Shown one piece after another: positions 36,853-46,169 of a DNA stretch of 64,000 nucleotides (the stretch's first letter is position 1; each line of letters starts with the position of its first letter). The position numbers and the translations under genes were made by a program. The stretch comes from Saprospiraceae bacterium. Its GTDB lineage: Bacteria > Bacteroidota > Bacteroidia > Chitinophagales > Saprospiraceae. The notes under the pieces were generated by a model. That model was not told where the DNA came from. It did no database searches and worked only from the letters and a program-made list of their open reading frames with translations. The stretch is taken from positions 339,834 through 403,833 of the forward strand of contig JADKBV010000012.1 in NCBI GenBank assembly GCA_016714895.1, written 5' to 3'.

Positions 36853-37746
36853 ATGATGAAAAAAATACTTTATTCATTAACCTTTTTGTTTGCATGCCAG
36901 TTTGTGCTTACTGCACAGCCATGTATAGATACTGCTGCAAACAGTTTGACTATCCTAAGTAAATCTAGTTTTGGAGGACCAGATTGTTTATTTTCAGTAA
37001 GATTTTGTGTTCAAAAAACATCTGCTGATGCAAATAAAATTGACTATTCTGTGAATGCAACCTATGGTACAATGACTCGTACTATTAATGTGGGATTTTT
37101 ACCCGTTGGCTCTATAATTTGTGAAACTTTTACATTTGTTGCAGATTGCAATTCTTCTGCAAGTTTTGTTGCAACAGGATTAGATGCAACTAATGACCCA
37201 TGTGGAGTTGTTGTTGACTTTATTATTCTACCTATACGTTTGATGGAATTCACAGGTAACAAAACAACACTTGGTACTGCAAAATTGAATTGGAAGACTG
37301 GTTCTGAATCGAATTCATCTTATTTCACAATTCAACAAAGCGTCGATGGTAGAAACTTTAGAGATGTAACAAGAGTAAGAGCTGCTGGAAATAGCGTAAG
37401 AGAATTGAGCTACGCACAAGAAGTTCGCTTAGTTGCAAATTCTGCAAATTATTTCAGATTAGCGATGACAGACAAAGATGGATCGTTAGCTCATAGCAAT
37501 GTGATCGTTTTGGGTCAGCGTGGTGGAAGAGTTGGAGTCAATCCATCCCCTACGTCAGGGAATGTAACCATCACTGGAGATGTTTCTGAAGTCGAATTAT
37601 CAGAGTTAGAAATCTACGATATCGCCGGACGTAAAATGTCAGCATACCAAAGAATAGGTAAAAAAGAATTAGACTTGTCTGCTTTGGAAAGTGGAATCTA
37701 CATCATCAGAGTAGGTGATCAAACAGAGAGAATTGTAAAGGAATAA
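36853..37746 (+). CDS. T9SS type A sorting domain-containing secreted protein
   Basis: A 297-residue exported protein (signal about 1-20, ending TAQP). A small Cys-containing beta domain (about 22-125) is followed by a linker domain found in many T9SS cargo proteins (LMEFTGNKTTLGTAKLNWKT, SYFTIQQSVDGRNF) and a C-terminal sorting domain (VGVNPSPTSGNVTITG, LEIYDIAGRKMSA, GIYIIRVGDQTERIVKE). The cargo function is unknown. A hairpin terminator follows immediately. Confidence 0.85.
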   Translation: MMKKILYSLTFLFACQFVLTAQPCIDTAANSLTILSKSSFGGPDCLFSVRFCVQKTSADANKIDYSVNATYGTMTRTINVGFLPVGSIICETFTFVADCNSSASFVATGLDATNDPCGVVVDFIILPIRLMEFTGNKTTLGTAKLNWKTGSESNSSYFTIQQSVDGRNFRDVTRVRAAGNSVRELSYAQEVRLVANSANYFRLAMTDKDGSLAHSNVIVLGQRGGRVGVNPSPTSGNVTITGDVSEVELSELEIYDIAGRKMSAYQRIGKKELDLSALESGIYIIRVGDQTERIVKE

Positions 37747-37767
37747 AAATTTATTTTTCTTACGATA

Positions 37768-37800
37768 TAAAAAAGCTACTCCAAAAGAGTGGCTTTTTTT
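37768..37800 (+). terminator. Rho-independent terminator abutting the rpe start
   Basis: AAAAAGCTACTC pairs with GAGTGGCTTTTT (one T-G pair) around a CAAAA loop and ends in a T tract. It is 22 bp past the T9SS gene stop and only 13 bp before the rpe ATG. Confidence 0.8.
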
Positions 37801-37813
37801 GTTACTTTGCATT

Positions 37814-38488
37814 ATGTCAAAACATTTAATTGCTCCATCATTTTTGTCATGTGATTTTGGTAGAACCAATGAAGAAGTAAAATATTACAATCAAAGCAAT
37901 GCTGACTGGTATCATTTAGATGTTATGGATGGTAGATTTGTACCAAATATTTCTTTTGGTTTCCCCATTATTTCAAGTATAAAAAAATTAGCAACCAAAC
38001 CATTGGATGTGCATCTCATGATCGTTGAACCTGAGAAATATATTTCTCAATTCCGAGATGCTGGAGCAGATAATATCTCAATTCATGCAGAAGCAAGTCA
38101 CCATCTTCATCGCGCTATCTATCAAATCAAAGAAACAGGCGCGAAGGCTGGAGTGGCATTGAATCCTTCAAGTCCTGTGCAATCTATTTTTGATGTATTA
38201 GAAGATCTAGATCTTGTCTGTCTGATGAGTGTGAATCCTGGATTTGGAGGGCAAAAATTTATCTATCGCACCTTGCAGAAAATTAAAGATCTGAAAGCAG
38301 AAATCATCAGTCGCAATCTTGATGTGCTTATTGAAATAGATGGTGGTGTTGGATTGGAGAACGCTGAGGTGATCCTTCAAGCTGGTGCAGATGTTCTTGT
38401 CGCTGGAAATGCAGTGTTCAAGTCTACGAACCCATATCAGACGATTGATCAGCTGAAGGCTATTGAGGCGGTGAGATCATTCGATTAA
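37814..38488 (+). CDS. rpe: Ribulose-phosphate 3-epimerase
   Basis: A 224-residue TIM-barrel enzyme of the pentose phosphate pathway. Motifs are IAPSFLSCDF, DWYHLDVMDGRFVPNISFG, the metal-ligand HLMIVEP, VALNPSSP, MSVNPGFGGQKF, and the phosphate-binding EIDGGVGLENA and VLVAGNAVF. The ATG at 37814 (MSKHLIAPSF) is the proper start; a longer frame would begin in the upstream terminator. TTACTTTGC lies just before the ATG and resembles a Bacteroidota -7 element, implying a very short leader. Confidence 0.94.
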   Translation: MSKHLIAPSFLSCDFGRTNEEVKYYNQSNADWYHLDVMDGRFVPNISFGFPIISSIKKLATKPLDVHLMIVEPEKYISQFRDAGADNISIHAEASHHLHRAIYQIKETGAKAGVALNPSSPVQSIFDVLEDLDLVCLMSVNPGFGGQKFIYRTLQKIKDLKAEIISRNLDVLIEIDGGVGLENAEVILQAGADVLVAGNAVFKSTNPYQTIDQLKAIEAVRSFD

Positions 38489-38821
38489 AGAGTAGTTATG
38501 GTCAATTTTACTATAGAGTTTTGGAAGAACATTGAGTGAATTTTTACTATTGAGTTGCAATAAGTTTTTGCTGGGAACATTAAATGATTTCTTTTACCAC
38601 AGAGTTGCACTGAGTTTGGCTTAGAGGGTCACAGAGAGTTATTGTTGCTACAGAGTTATTGTTGTTACAGAGTTTTTTGAGTCTTATATAAAGTTTTTAC
38701 ATAGAACATTGAATGTTTTCTTTTTAACATAGAGTTTGGGCTCAGAGTTTCACAGAGTTATTTGGAGTTTGGTGATTTTGATGATATTTTATCAGAGATT
38801 GTGAGTTGATGTTTGAAATGT
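38489..38821. repeat. Degenerate ACAGAGTT repeat tract
   Basis: A 333-bp gene-free stretch containing at least eight imperfect copies of an (A/T)(C/T)A(C/G)AGAGTT unit, for example TTTACCACAGAGTT, GGTCACAGAGAGTT, TGCTACAGAGTT, GTTACAGAGTT, ACATAGAGTT and TTTCACAGAGTT, spaced irregularly between about 38505 and 38765. Similar CACAGAG-type arrays occur between genes in many Bacteroidota. It lies between convergent rpe and the helicase, and no ordinary terminator hairpin was seen here. Confidence 0.6.
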
Positions 38822-40156
38822 TTATTTGCCTTTCTTCTTTTGTCCTCTAGTTATTGGCTTGCCATACTTTGCCATCATCTTTTCGCGACGGCTTACTCGA
38901 TGATTTACTTTGGTATTCTTTTTGCTTTTTTCATGAAAAGCCGAATTTGTAATATCAATCTTTGGAAGCTTTAATTTAATTTCTGGTATTTCGAAATTCG
39001 GCATCTCTTCTGGTATCAAAACAGTAGAAATTTCTACTTCTTCTGGAAGATCGAATACTTCAATTTTTTTCTGAATAAAGGTCTCAATACTCTCATGCAT
39101 TATCATTTCATCTTCTGATACAAAACTGATGGCTATACCATTTTTATCAGCTCTTCCTGTTCGACCTATTCGATGAATATATTTCTCAGGGAGATCAGGT
39201 AGATCAAAATTGATCACATGCGAAACATCTTCAATATCAATGCCTCTCGAAATTATATCTGTAGCAATTAAAATATCAATTTTTCCACTTTTAAAATCTT
39301 CAACAGATCGAAAGCGATAGTTTTGCTCTTTATTGGAATGGATGACTCCAATTGGAATTTCTACTTTCGTTTGCAGCGTTTCAAAGATTCGGTCTGCCAT
39401 TGTTTTTGACTTAACAAAAATCAATGTTTTTTTATAAAGTGCTTGCTTTAAAAAATATTGAAGTAGATTAATCTTCGTGTTAAAATTTATAAATTTATAT
39501 GCGCATAAAGTGATTTTCTCCAATGGAGTACCTGATGGTGCAGCCTCTATTTTTTTTGCATTATTAAAAAAAGTATTTATCAGACTTTCTATCTCATCGG
39601 TCACTGTCGCACTAAACATAAGGTTTTGTCTCTTTTTTGGAAATAGATCAAATACTCTTTCAATCTGTGTGCGAAATCCTAAGTTCAACATCTCGTCTAC
39701 CTCATCAATTACCACATGTTTTAAGGACTTCATAGATACAAATCCTCCTAGTATAAGGTCTAGTAACCTGCCTGGAGTAGCGACGACTATATCTTGTTTT
39801 TGACCAAAAAACAAAGCCTGTGTTTTCATATTTGTCCCACCAAAAACACCGCAAGAATTGATCGACATATAGCTTGTAAGTTTTTTGATCTCTGCTTCAA
39901 CTTGCACAACCAATTCACGAGTTGGCACAAGAATTATCACTCGTGGATGTTTCTCTTCGCTATACGGCAGTAACTGTAATAAAGGAATAAGATAGGCCAA
40001 TGTTTTTCCTGTACCAGTCTGCGCTATTGCCAATACATCAACACCAGACATCACTACTGAGAATGATTTGTCTTGAATACTTGTCAGTTTATCATATTGC
40101 AACTCAGAAATTGCCTGTTGCAATGATTTATTAATTTTTAATTCCTTAAATGTCAT
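38822..40156 (-). CDS. DEAD/DEAH-box RNA helicase (RhlE-like)
   Basis: A 444-residue RNA helicase. Present are the Q motif (LTSIQDKSF), motif I AQTGTGKT, Ia PTRELVVQ, Ib TPGRLLD, motif II DEVD (in place of DEAD), motif III SAT, motif V TDIISRGIDI and motif VI HRIGRTGRAD, then a basic C-terminal tail (KGKPITRGQKKKGK type). The DEVD variant recurs in related proteins and should remain active. It starts 10 bp after the cvfB-like gene, so they are co-transcribed, linking two RNA-handling proteins. Confidence 0.9.
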   Translation of the reverse strand: MTFKELKINKSLQQAISELQYDKLTSIQDKSFSVVMSGVDVLAIAQTGTGKTLAYLIPLLQLLPYSEEKHPRVIILVPTRELVVQVEAEIKKLTSYMSINSCGVFGGTNMKTQALFFGQKQDIVVATPGRLLDLILGGFVSMKSLKHVVIDEVDEMLNLGFRTQIERVFDLFPKKRQNLMFSATVTDEIESLINTFFNNAKKIEAAPSGTPLEKITLCAYKFINFNTKINLLQYFLKQALYKKTLIFVKSKTMADRIFETLQTKVEIPIGVIHSNKEQNYRFRSVEDFKSGKIDILIATDIISRGIDIEDVSHVINFDLPDLPEKYIHRIGRTGRADKNGIAISFVSEDEMIMHESIETFIQKKIEVFDLPEEVEISTVLIPEEMPNFEIPEIKLKLPKIDITNSAFHEKSKKNTKVNHRVSRREKMMAKYGKPITRGQKKKGK

Positions 40157-40166
40157 TGTATTCTTC

Positions 40167-40997
40167 TCATTTAGCCAATTCTACTCGATCTTCTTTCAAA
40201 ACGACTTTTTTTTGTTTGTATAAAGAGCCAAGGGCTTTTTTAAAATTCTTTTTACTCATTTTTAATGTCTTATGGATGAGTTCTGGATCACTTCCATCAT
40301 GTAGCATTAATACGCCTTGATTTTGATTCAAATGATTTAAAATAATAGTTGCATTTGGATCAATATTTTTATAACCAATAGGAATTAGAGAAAGGTCGAT
40401 TTTATTTTCTGCACGAATTAATTTTATTGTTCCTTTTATTCTTTGACCTACTTCGAGTTGTTCGTAGATCTCATTGTGATAGAACACACCGCGATGTTTA
40501 TTATTTATTATTGCATTGACCCCAATATCTGAAAAATGGCTAATCAATAAATCAACCTCTTCGAATCTCTCCACAGTCAAATCCGTATTGGATAAATATT
40601 TATTTACCCGACTTGATCCCATCAAACGATTGGTATTTTCATCCAGAAAACAATAGACCACATAGGACTCTCCTATTTGCATTTTTATTGCTTGCTCCTT
40701 ATTTGGAACAAATAAATCTTTTTCTAAACCATAATCTAAAAATGCACCAATTTCAGAAATCGCTGCTACTCGCAAAAATGCAAACTCATTAACTTTTATA
40801 AAGGGTTCGATCGTAGTTGCAACAATTCTTTCCAAGGAGTCTAAATATACAAATACCTCTAGGTCATCACCAATTTCATAGTTTTCTGGAACATATTTAT
40901 TTGGCAATAATACTTCATAATCTCCTAATCCGAGATATAATCCAACGCTTGTGGAGCGAAGGATTTCCATTCTGTGTGTAGTACCTAATTGGAGCAT
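40167..40997 (-). CDS. S1-like RNA-binding protein, CvfB/YitL family
   Basis: A protein of about 276 residues with three S1-like OB-fold repeats (about 1-65, 66-135, 140-210) and a C-terminal winged helix (about 220-276, GSDPELIHKTLKMSKKNFKK). STSVGLYLGLGDYEVLLPNK is the typical CvfB start. A frame from 41006 exists, but ATG at 40997 (MLQLGTTHRMEILR) matches the family N-terminus. It is followed after 10 bp by the DEAD-box helicase. Confidence 0.88.
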   Translation of the reverse strand: MLQLGTTHRMEILRSTSVGLYLGLGDYEVLLPNKYVPENYEIGDDLEVFVYLDSLERIVATTIEPFIKVNEFAFLRVAAISEIGAFLDYGLEKDLFVPNKEQAIKMQIGESYVVYCFLDENTNRLMGSSRVNKYLSNTDLTVERFEEVDLLISHFSDIGVNAIINNKHRGVFYHNEIYEQLEVGQRIKGTIKLIRAENKIDLSLIPIGYKNIDPNATIILNHLNQNQGVLMLHDGSDPELIHKTLKMSKKNFKKALGSLYKQKKVVLKEDRVELAK

Positions 40998-41080
40998 ACC
41001 TATCAATATCAGACTGCAAAGATAGTCTGTTAATCGGAACTATATTTTTAACTTGCGAAAATCATAGTTAATACATTTCT

Positions 41081-41118
41081 AATAAAAAATGCACAAACAA
41101 TCTCTTATTTGTGCATTT
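41081..41118 (-). terminator. Rho-independent terminator of the amino-acid permease
   Basis: A perfect 11-bp stem AAATGCACAAA (41087-41097) / TTTGTGCATTT (41108-41118). On the minus strand it is followed by an AT-rich T-run. It lies 25 bp past the permease stop. Confidence 0.83.
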
Positions 41119-41142
41119 ACTATCTAATTGTAAGGGTCTTTC

Positions 41143-42633
41143 TTACCCTTGTGATTTAATTTTATTGCGCAACACGCTATGTTTTTTGCTATAACCAAAA
41201 TAAATAATAATACCTAAAAATAGCCAAACAAACAATCTCAACCAATTCGTCCAACCCAAGCCAAAAATCATAGCCGCACAAACGATGACGCCAAGTATCG
41301 GTATAAATGGCACGAGTGGTGTTTTAAATTCTCTTTTAATATCTGGATCTGTTTTTCGCAAAATAATCACTGCAATACAAACTAATATAAAAGCAAATAA
41401 GGTCCCGATACTCGTCATATCACCTACGATATCACCCGGCACAAATGCTGCAAATATTCCTACAATTACAAATATGATCATATTTGCTTTATAAGGTGTG
41501 CGGAAGTTTGGATGCAATTCTGAAAATACTTTTGGCAATAATCCATCACGGCTCATTGAATAAAATACTCTAGATTGACCTAACAACATTACTAAAATTA
41601 CACTGGAGAATCCAGCTAATATGGCTACTGTTACTAATTTACCTAACCAACCATAACCCAACATATATTTATTAATAGCAAATGCTACAGAAGCTTCTTT
41701 CCCAGTAGTTCTAAAATCTTCTGTAGTAGCAACTCCTGTCAATACATGTGCAAATAATATGTAGAGCACTGTACATATTGCTAAGGAGCCCAATATGCCA
41801 ATTGGCATATCTCGTTTTGGGTTCTTCGCTTCTTGTGCTGCAGTACTGACTGCATCAAATCCAATAAACGCAAAAAATACAACTCCTGCGGCTCCTAAAA
41901 TCCCCATAATTCCTCCAAAATTATGTGATATTCCTTGTGGGTCAATATATTGAGTGGCGGCTGGAATATATTCTGCATGATTTACTGGATTAATAAATCC
42001 CCAACCAACTACAATGATTAATATGACGATAGTAACTTTTGTGACAACTATTAAATTATTTACCAAAGCAGATTCATGAGTTCCTTTGATCAATAATAAA
42101 CTAAGGAGCATAATAATAAACAATGCAGGAATATTCATAATTCCATTTACTCCAAGATCTGACACTTGCAATGGAGAATGACACCACTGATATGGAATGG
42201 CGGGGAGTCCAAGCACATTGGTCAAAAGATTATTTAAATATTCACTCCAAGCTATTCCTACGGTTGCTGCACCAACAGCATATTCTAAAATAAGATCCCA
42301 ACCAATAACCCAAGCAAAGAACTCGCCCATAGTGGCATAAGAATATGTATATGCGCTACCTGCAATTGGAATTGAAGAAGATAATTCTGCATAACAAAGT
42401 CCAGCTAAAGCACAGCCTAACGCAGCCACAATAAATCCAATGGTAACTGATGGCCCAGCGTTTTGAGCTGCTGCAGATGCGGTACGGACAAACAAGCCAG
42501 CACCAATGATTCCACCTATACCTAAAGAAATTAAAGCCCAAGAATTCAGTGTTTTCTTTAGTCCATTTTCTGCATGTAATTGAGCATCAGCTACTAAATC
42601 GCTAATGGGTTTCTTAAACCAAGTATTTGCCAT
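41143..42633 (-). CDS. APC-superfamily amino-acid permease (CAT/YfnA type)
   Basis: A 496-residue transporter with about 12-14 membrane helices. The N-terminal cytoplasmic tail precedes ISLGIGGIIGAGLFVRT (helix 1, substrate-backbone loop), ALAGLCYAELSSSIPIAGSAYTY, and GFDAVSTAAQEAKNPKRDMP, the cationic amino-acid transporter signature. It most likely imports basic or branched amino acids; specificity cannot be fixed from sequence. It is monocistronic with a terminator. TATCTTTA upstream of the start is near the Bacteroidota -7 consensus. Confidence 0.9.
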   Translation of the reverse strand: MANTWFKKPISDLVADAQLHAENGLKKTLNSWALISLGIGGIIGAGLFVRTASAAAQNAGPSVTIGFIVAALGCALAGLCYAELSSSIPIAGSAYTYSYATMGEFFAWVIGWDLILEYAVGAATVGIAWSEYLNNLLTNVLGLPAIPYQWCHSPLQVSDLGVNGIMNIPALFIIMLLSLLLIKGTHESALVNNLIVVTKVTIVILIIVVGWGFINPVNHAEYIPAATQYIDPQGISHNFGGIMGILGAAGVVFFAFIGFDAVSTAAQEAKNPKRDMPIGILGSLAICTVLYILFAHVLTGVATTEDFRTTGKEASVAFAINKYMLGYGWLGKLVTVAILAGFSSVILVMLLGQSRVFYSMSRDGLLPKVFSELHPNFRTPYKANMIIFVIVGIFAAFVPGDIVGDMTSIGTLFAFILVCIAVIILRKTDPDIKREFKTPLVPFIPILGVIVCAAMIFGLGWTNWLRLFVWLFLGIIIYFGYSKKHSVLRNKIKSQG

Positions 42634-42888
42634 AAATTTTCTACGTTTTAATTTGTTAATTTCGTTTTGTACAAGTGCTAAAGATAAGAATTTATCTGAA
42701 ATGCAATAAGTCGTTTGTAAAAAATCGTGTTATGTGGAATTTATAATAACAAATAATCTCTCAATGCCAACAATTGACATTGAGTTCTAGTAGCAAACTA
42801 ATTACATTATTTACTTGATTTTGCTCAATTGTTGCTTGCGAATTTTACTGCAAATCAACAATACATTATGTTCCCAAAAAATACTGTA

Positions 42889-43587
42889 CTACTTTGTTTT
42901 TACTATTGGAATGGTTCTTATCATTTTGCCTTCATCATTAATGATTCGAAGTAAATAGTAGCCATTGTCTAATGCACTGAAATCATATGTTTTGGAAGAT
43001 TCAGTTTCATAGGATTTTACAATTTTTCCAAGAGGATCAATGATTTCTATTTTCTTCACTCCTGTATTATAATTGAGTTGAAAATAATTAGTAACTGGGT
43101 TTGGATAAAAACTCATTTTGATATTCCGAATCGAATTAGTTCCAACTGATTCTTTATTAAAAAGAAAATCTACAGAAATTCTGCTGTTTGTATCAGCTTT
43201 TTCAAACACATGAAGTTTGATATAAGCACTTCCTTCTTTAGCATTATCATAGGCATGTACATCTGCCACCATGTTTTGACTAGGAATTAAATTATTTGGA
43301 TTATCGAGTGGACATTTTACGGTGAAGCTACCATAACATTGATTATTGTCACAGACAAACGACTCCCAGTCAGTTGGCAATATGACATCTTCTCTTTCCC
43401 ACAAAAGTTCCAAATTTTGACCGCTTTGATTTCGTATAAAATTATGGCAAACCCAATCTGTTGGGGTATTGACATCTGTTGTAAATTTTAATTTGCAAGG
43501 GTTTAATTCCGCTCCAAACTTTTGAGTTTGAGAATTTAGATGTAAGAAGGTACTAATGAGCACGAATAAAGATAGCAAATTTTTCAT
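42889..43587 (-). CDS. T9SS type A sorting domain-containing secreted protein
   Basis: A 232-residue exported protein (signal about 1-20). A beta domain of about 120 residues with several Cys (WVCHNFIRNQS, FVCDNNQCYGSF) has no recognised family. A T9SS sorting domain forms the C-terminus (MSFYPNPVTNYFQLNYN, IEIIDPLGKIVKSYE, NGYYLLRIINDEGK). A -7-like TATCTTTG lies 29-36 bp upstream of the start. Its 16-nt leader is identical to that of the next T9SS gene. Confidence 0.8.
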   Translation of the reverse strand: MKNLLSLFVLISTFLHLNSQTQKFGAELNPCKLKFTTDVNTPTDWVCHNFIRNQSGQNLELLWEREDVILPTDWESFVCDNNQCYGSFTVKCPLDNPNNLIPSQNMVADVHAYDNAKEGSAYIKLHVFEKADTNSRISVDFLFNKESVGTNSIRNIKMSFYPNPVTNYFQLNYNTGVKKIEIIDPLGKIVKSYETESSKTYDFSALDNGYYLLRIINDEGKMIRTIPIVKTK

Positions 43588-43615
43588 AATTCTAAATTTA
43601 GATTACAAAGATACA

Positions 43616-43623
43616 AGTTAATG
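43616..43623 (-). promoter_or_regulatory. Candidate -7 promoter element
   Basis: TATCTTTG on the minus strand, a full TAnnTTTG match, 29 bp upstream of the T9SS gene ATG at 43587. A TTTAG about 20 nt further upstream may be the -33 partner. Confidence 0.45.
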
Positions 43624-43635
43624 TTGACACTAAAT

Positions 43636-43672
43636 AAAAAAGCCTGCACGAAATCGATACAGGCTTTTTTTT
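43636..43672. terminator. Rho-independent terminator of the Omp28 gene
   Basis: AAAAAAGCCTG pairs with CAGGCTTTTTT around a 14-nt loop. It lies 24 bp past the stop of the minus-strand Omp28-related gene; the A-run read as T on the minus strand completes it. Confidence 0.83.
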
Positions 43673-43695
43673 AAAAATATTGAATAATAAATTAA

Positions 43696-45711
43696 TTATA
43701 TGATAATCACTTTTTTAGTGATAACACCCTTGCTTGTTTTAACTTCAACGAAGTACAAACCAGGAGTTTGATTTAATGACATTGTATAATTATTTACACC
43801 AGTCCTTAGAGATTTGCGCTCTGAAGAAACTGTTTTACCATTTGAATCATTCAAATTAATTGTGGCAGTAATATTTTCTTCTGAAGATATGCTTAGATCT
43901 ATAAAGTTAGTCGCTGGATTTGGAGAAACAGAAATAGATTTAATGCTGCTTTCGTCTTTAGTAGCAACAACTGAAGAAACATTCACATCATCTAAAAAGT
44001 AAGCCCAACCATTACCAGCAGTTCCTTTCATTCTGATCATCAATTCTGGTGTGCCATCATAAGCACTTAAGTCTACAGAAGTTGTAGCCCACTGTGATGG
44101 ATCTGGTAAGAAGAAACCAGGAATAAAAGATAAATTCAAATCTGGGTCGCAAGATTTTAATGCATCACCTTGTTTGTTATAAACTGTAGTCCAAGTATCA
44201 CCACAATTTGTACTTACTAGAACCTCCATTTTATCTGTGCTCGCTCCATCTTTTGGCGCATATGCATAATTCCAAGTCATTTTTGTAGATTTAGAATTGG
44301 TCAAGTCGATTTTATCAAATACAACTGAAGAACTATTTCCTGCTACACCTCCATCAGAAAATGCAAAAAACACCATGTATCTTGAAGCGCCATAGCCACC
44401 CATACCATAAGGTGGATCTTGTCCTGAAGCATTACGAGCAAAACTTGAATCTTGCTTAAATATTCTAACGCCTTCGTTAAAAAAGAAAGTATTAGGTGGT
44501 GCTGTAGTTGCGATTGGAGTTTCAAAACCTTGACGAATATTCGTTCCAGCAACAGTATTATTTAAAGTGACAATACTTTGTTGAGTTAATGTATTATTCA
44601 CTAAATTTAAATCTTTAAGAGCTCCTCCATTGATTTTATCTATAGAGATATTCACAAAAGCATTCCCTAAAGTAGCAATTTGATTAGAAGCTTTATGAGT
44701 GATTGTTTGGCCAGGCAATAATGTTCCTGTCCATGTCACTTTTGGTTTGTTTGCACCACCAATTGTTGGTATAAAATCAATTGTTTTAATTGTATCTCCA
44801 ATGGTTGAATTATTTTTTACAGAAAACTCGAAACTGAAATTGTTATCACAATTATTCGATTTATCAGATACTTTTATGCTTTCCATCGATAGATCAGCAT
44901 ACGGGATCTGTATAGCTTTAGGTTCAGATACACCAGTTTGAATTACTTCTTTTGATGAAGTCAAGTTGTTCTGTACATATGCCACAACTCCTAGCTCAGT
45001 ATAAGAATAAATATAAGTAGGAACTGGAACTTTAAAAGAAATTACTTTTGTTGCACCAGCTGCAATAACATCTGTAATTTTTGTTCCTGTAGCTGAAGGA
45101 ATCATTTTTCTCATTACATTATGGAATTCAACTTCTCCATTTGTAGCAGCTTGTTTTGCAAATCGAATTTCTTTTTCGATAATTGCAGTTTGTAATACAT
45201 AGTTTGCATTCGAAAAATCAGAAGAACTCACATTCTTAATAGAAACATTAATTTCCATAGAATCTTTTGCTCCATTTGTTCCAAATATTATATTATGTTC
45301 AACATTTACTTCAATTGGTGAAGTAACAGCCAATCTATTATTCAAGTACGTTGCGGTAACATTCAATGGATGCGAAGGGCTTGAGGCACCAGGTGCTGCA
45401 ATCTTACCATCGACTCTACAGTTTGGCGCTGAGTTGATTCCGTAATAGGTAACTCTAGCAGACACATCGGGAACATTTTGAGCATACATAGGATCACCAG
45501 TGACAGGTATATGACATTGAAATGCGACATTGATTACAGAATTGCCAAACTGCTCAAGAAAGGCTTTGAAAATAGGATTTGTCGTCGCGCAAGGAGGACA
45601 TGTAGCACTCGAAAAGTCCTCGATAAGAACCGTTCGTGGAGCTTGACTAAAAAGCATAGAGCCTATAGCCAATTGAAACAAAATAATTAACAATGTAAAT
45701 TTTAACTTCAT
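43696..45711 (-). CDS. Omp28-related outer-membrane/secreted protein with T9SS sorting domain
   Basis: A 671-residue exported protein (signal about 1-23). The N-terminal domain is thioredoxin-like of Omp28 type (VLIEDFSSATCPPCATTNP, with a CPPC pair and GINSAPNCRVDG). Middle beta domains follow, one resembling a choice-of-anchor/MAM-like lectin fold (ARNASGQDPPYGMGGYGA, WAYFLDDVNVS). The C-terminus is a T9SS type A domain (ISVSPNPATNFIDLSIS, GLYFVEVKTSKGVITKK). Omp28 was described as an adhesin in Porphyromonas; a thiol-linked surface role is possible here. Confidence 0.88.
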   Translation of the reverse strand: MKLKFTLLIILFQLAIGSMLFSQAPRTVLIEDFSSATCPPCATTNPIFKAFLEQFGNSVINVAFQCHIPVTGDPMYAQNVPDVSARVTYYGINSAPNCRVDGKIAAPGASSPSHPLNVTATYLNNRLAVTSPIEVNVEHNIIFGTNGAKDSMEINVSIKNVSSSDFSNANYVLQTAIIEKEIRFAKQAATNGEVEFHNVMRKMIPSATGTKITDVIAAGATKVISFKVPVPTYIYSYTELGVVAYVQNNLTSSKEVIQTGVSEPKAIQIPYADLSMESIKVSDKSNNCDNNFSFEFSVKNNSTIGDTIKTIDFIPTIGGANKPKVTWTGTLLPGQTITHKASNQIATLGNAFVNISIDKINGGALKDLNLVNNTLTQQSIVTLNNTVAGTNIRQGFETPIATTAPPNTFFFNEGVRIFKQDSSFARNASGQDPPYGMGGYGASRYMVFFAFSDGGVAGNSSSVVFDKIDLTNSKSTKMTWNYAYAPKDGASTDKMEVLVSTNCGDTWTTVYNKQGDALKSCDPDLNLSFIPGFFLPDPSQWATTSVDLSAYDGTPELMIRMKGTAGNGWAYFLDDVNVSSVVATKDESSIKSISVSPNPATNFIDLSISSEENITATINLNDSNGKTVSSERKSLRTGVNNYTMSLNQTPGLYFVEVKTSKGVITKKVIII

Positions 45712-46007
45712 AATTCTAAATTTATTAAACAGGTAAAAGTTTTGTTAAAGTTAGAAATAATCTATGACTTGTTGATAAAAAAAATAGATAATTACACATA
45801 GTTTTAGTCAATATATGTAACTTATTATTAAACAAACAATAACAAATATATTTCTCTACTATATTAAAAAATTTAAGCAGGATTTCAATCGACTTTATTC
45901 CCTATACAGGATACTCTATCAAATCGTTAGGATTAATTTCACAATTAATCACAATATGTTGTAAACGGATTGGACATTCCTTTTGTAATCCAGAGAAATG
46001 TTCAATT

Positions 46008-46025
46008 GAATGCTGCGCAGCATTC
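46008..46025. repeat. 18-bp perfect palindrome
   Basis: GAATGCTGCGCAGCATTC is fully self-complementary with no loop. It lies in intergenic DNA, far from any stop codon, so it is not an obvious terminator. It may be an operator or a relic of a dispersed repeat. Confidence 0.6.
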
Positions 46026-46169
46026 ATTTATTATGCTAATTCTTTATGAAAAAATCTAAATTAAAAATCAAAAAATCGAATTGTCCGACGCATCCAATGG
46101 CTAATTATTCATCCAATTCAAGATCAATGGTCAATAAATAGTAAAGAAAATAATGAAGAATGCTCTGTG

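Noticed and set aside
37799..37813. Upstream TTG start for rpe
   Set aside because: It would begin inside the terminator stem; the ATG at 37814 gives the conserved N-terminus SKHLIAPSFLSCDF.
39700..39712. DEVD in place of DEAD in the RNA helicase as a dead enzyme
   Set aside because: All other helicase motifs are intact and the two catalytic acidic residues are retained, so loss of activity is not implied.
43636..43672. Hairpin as an attenuator for the 42.9-kb T9SS gene
   Set aside because: It lies upstream of that gene's likely -7 element and directly after the Omp28 stop, so a terminator for Omp28 is the simpler reading.
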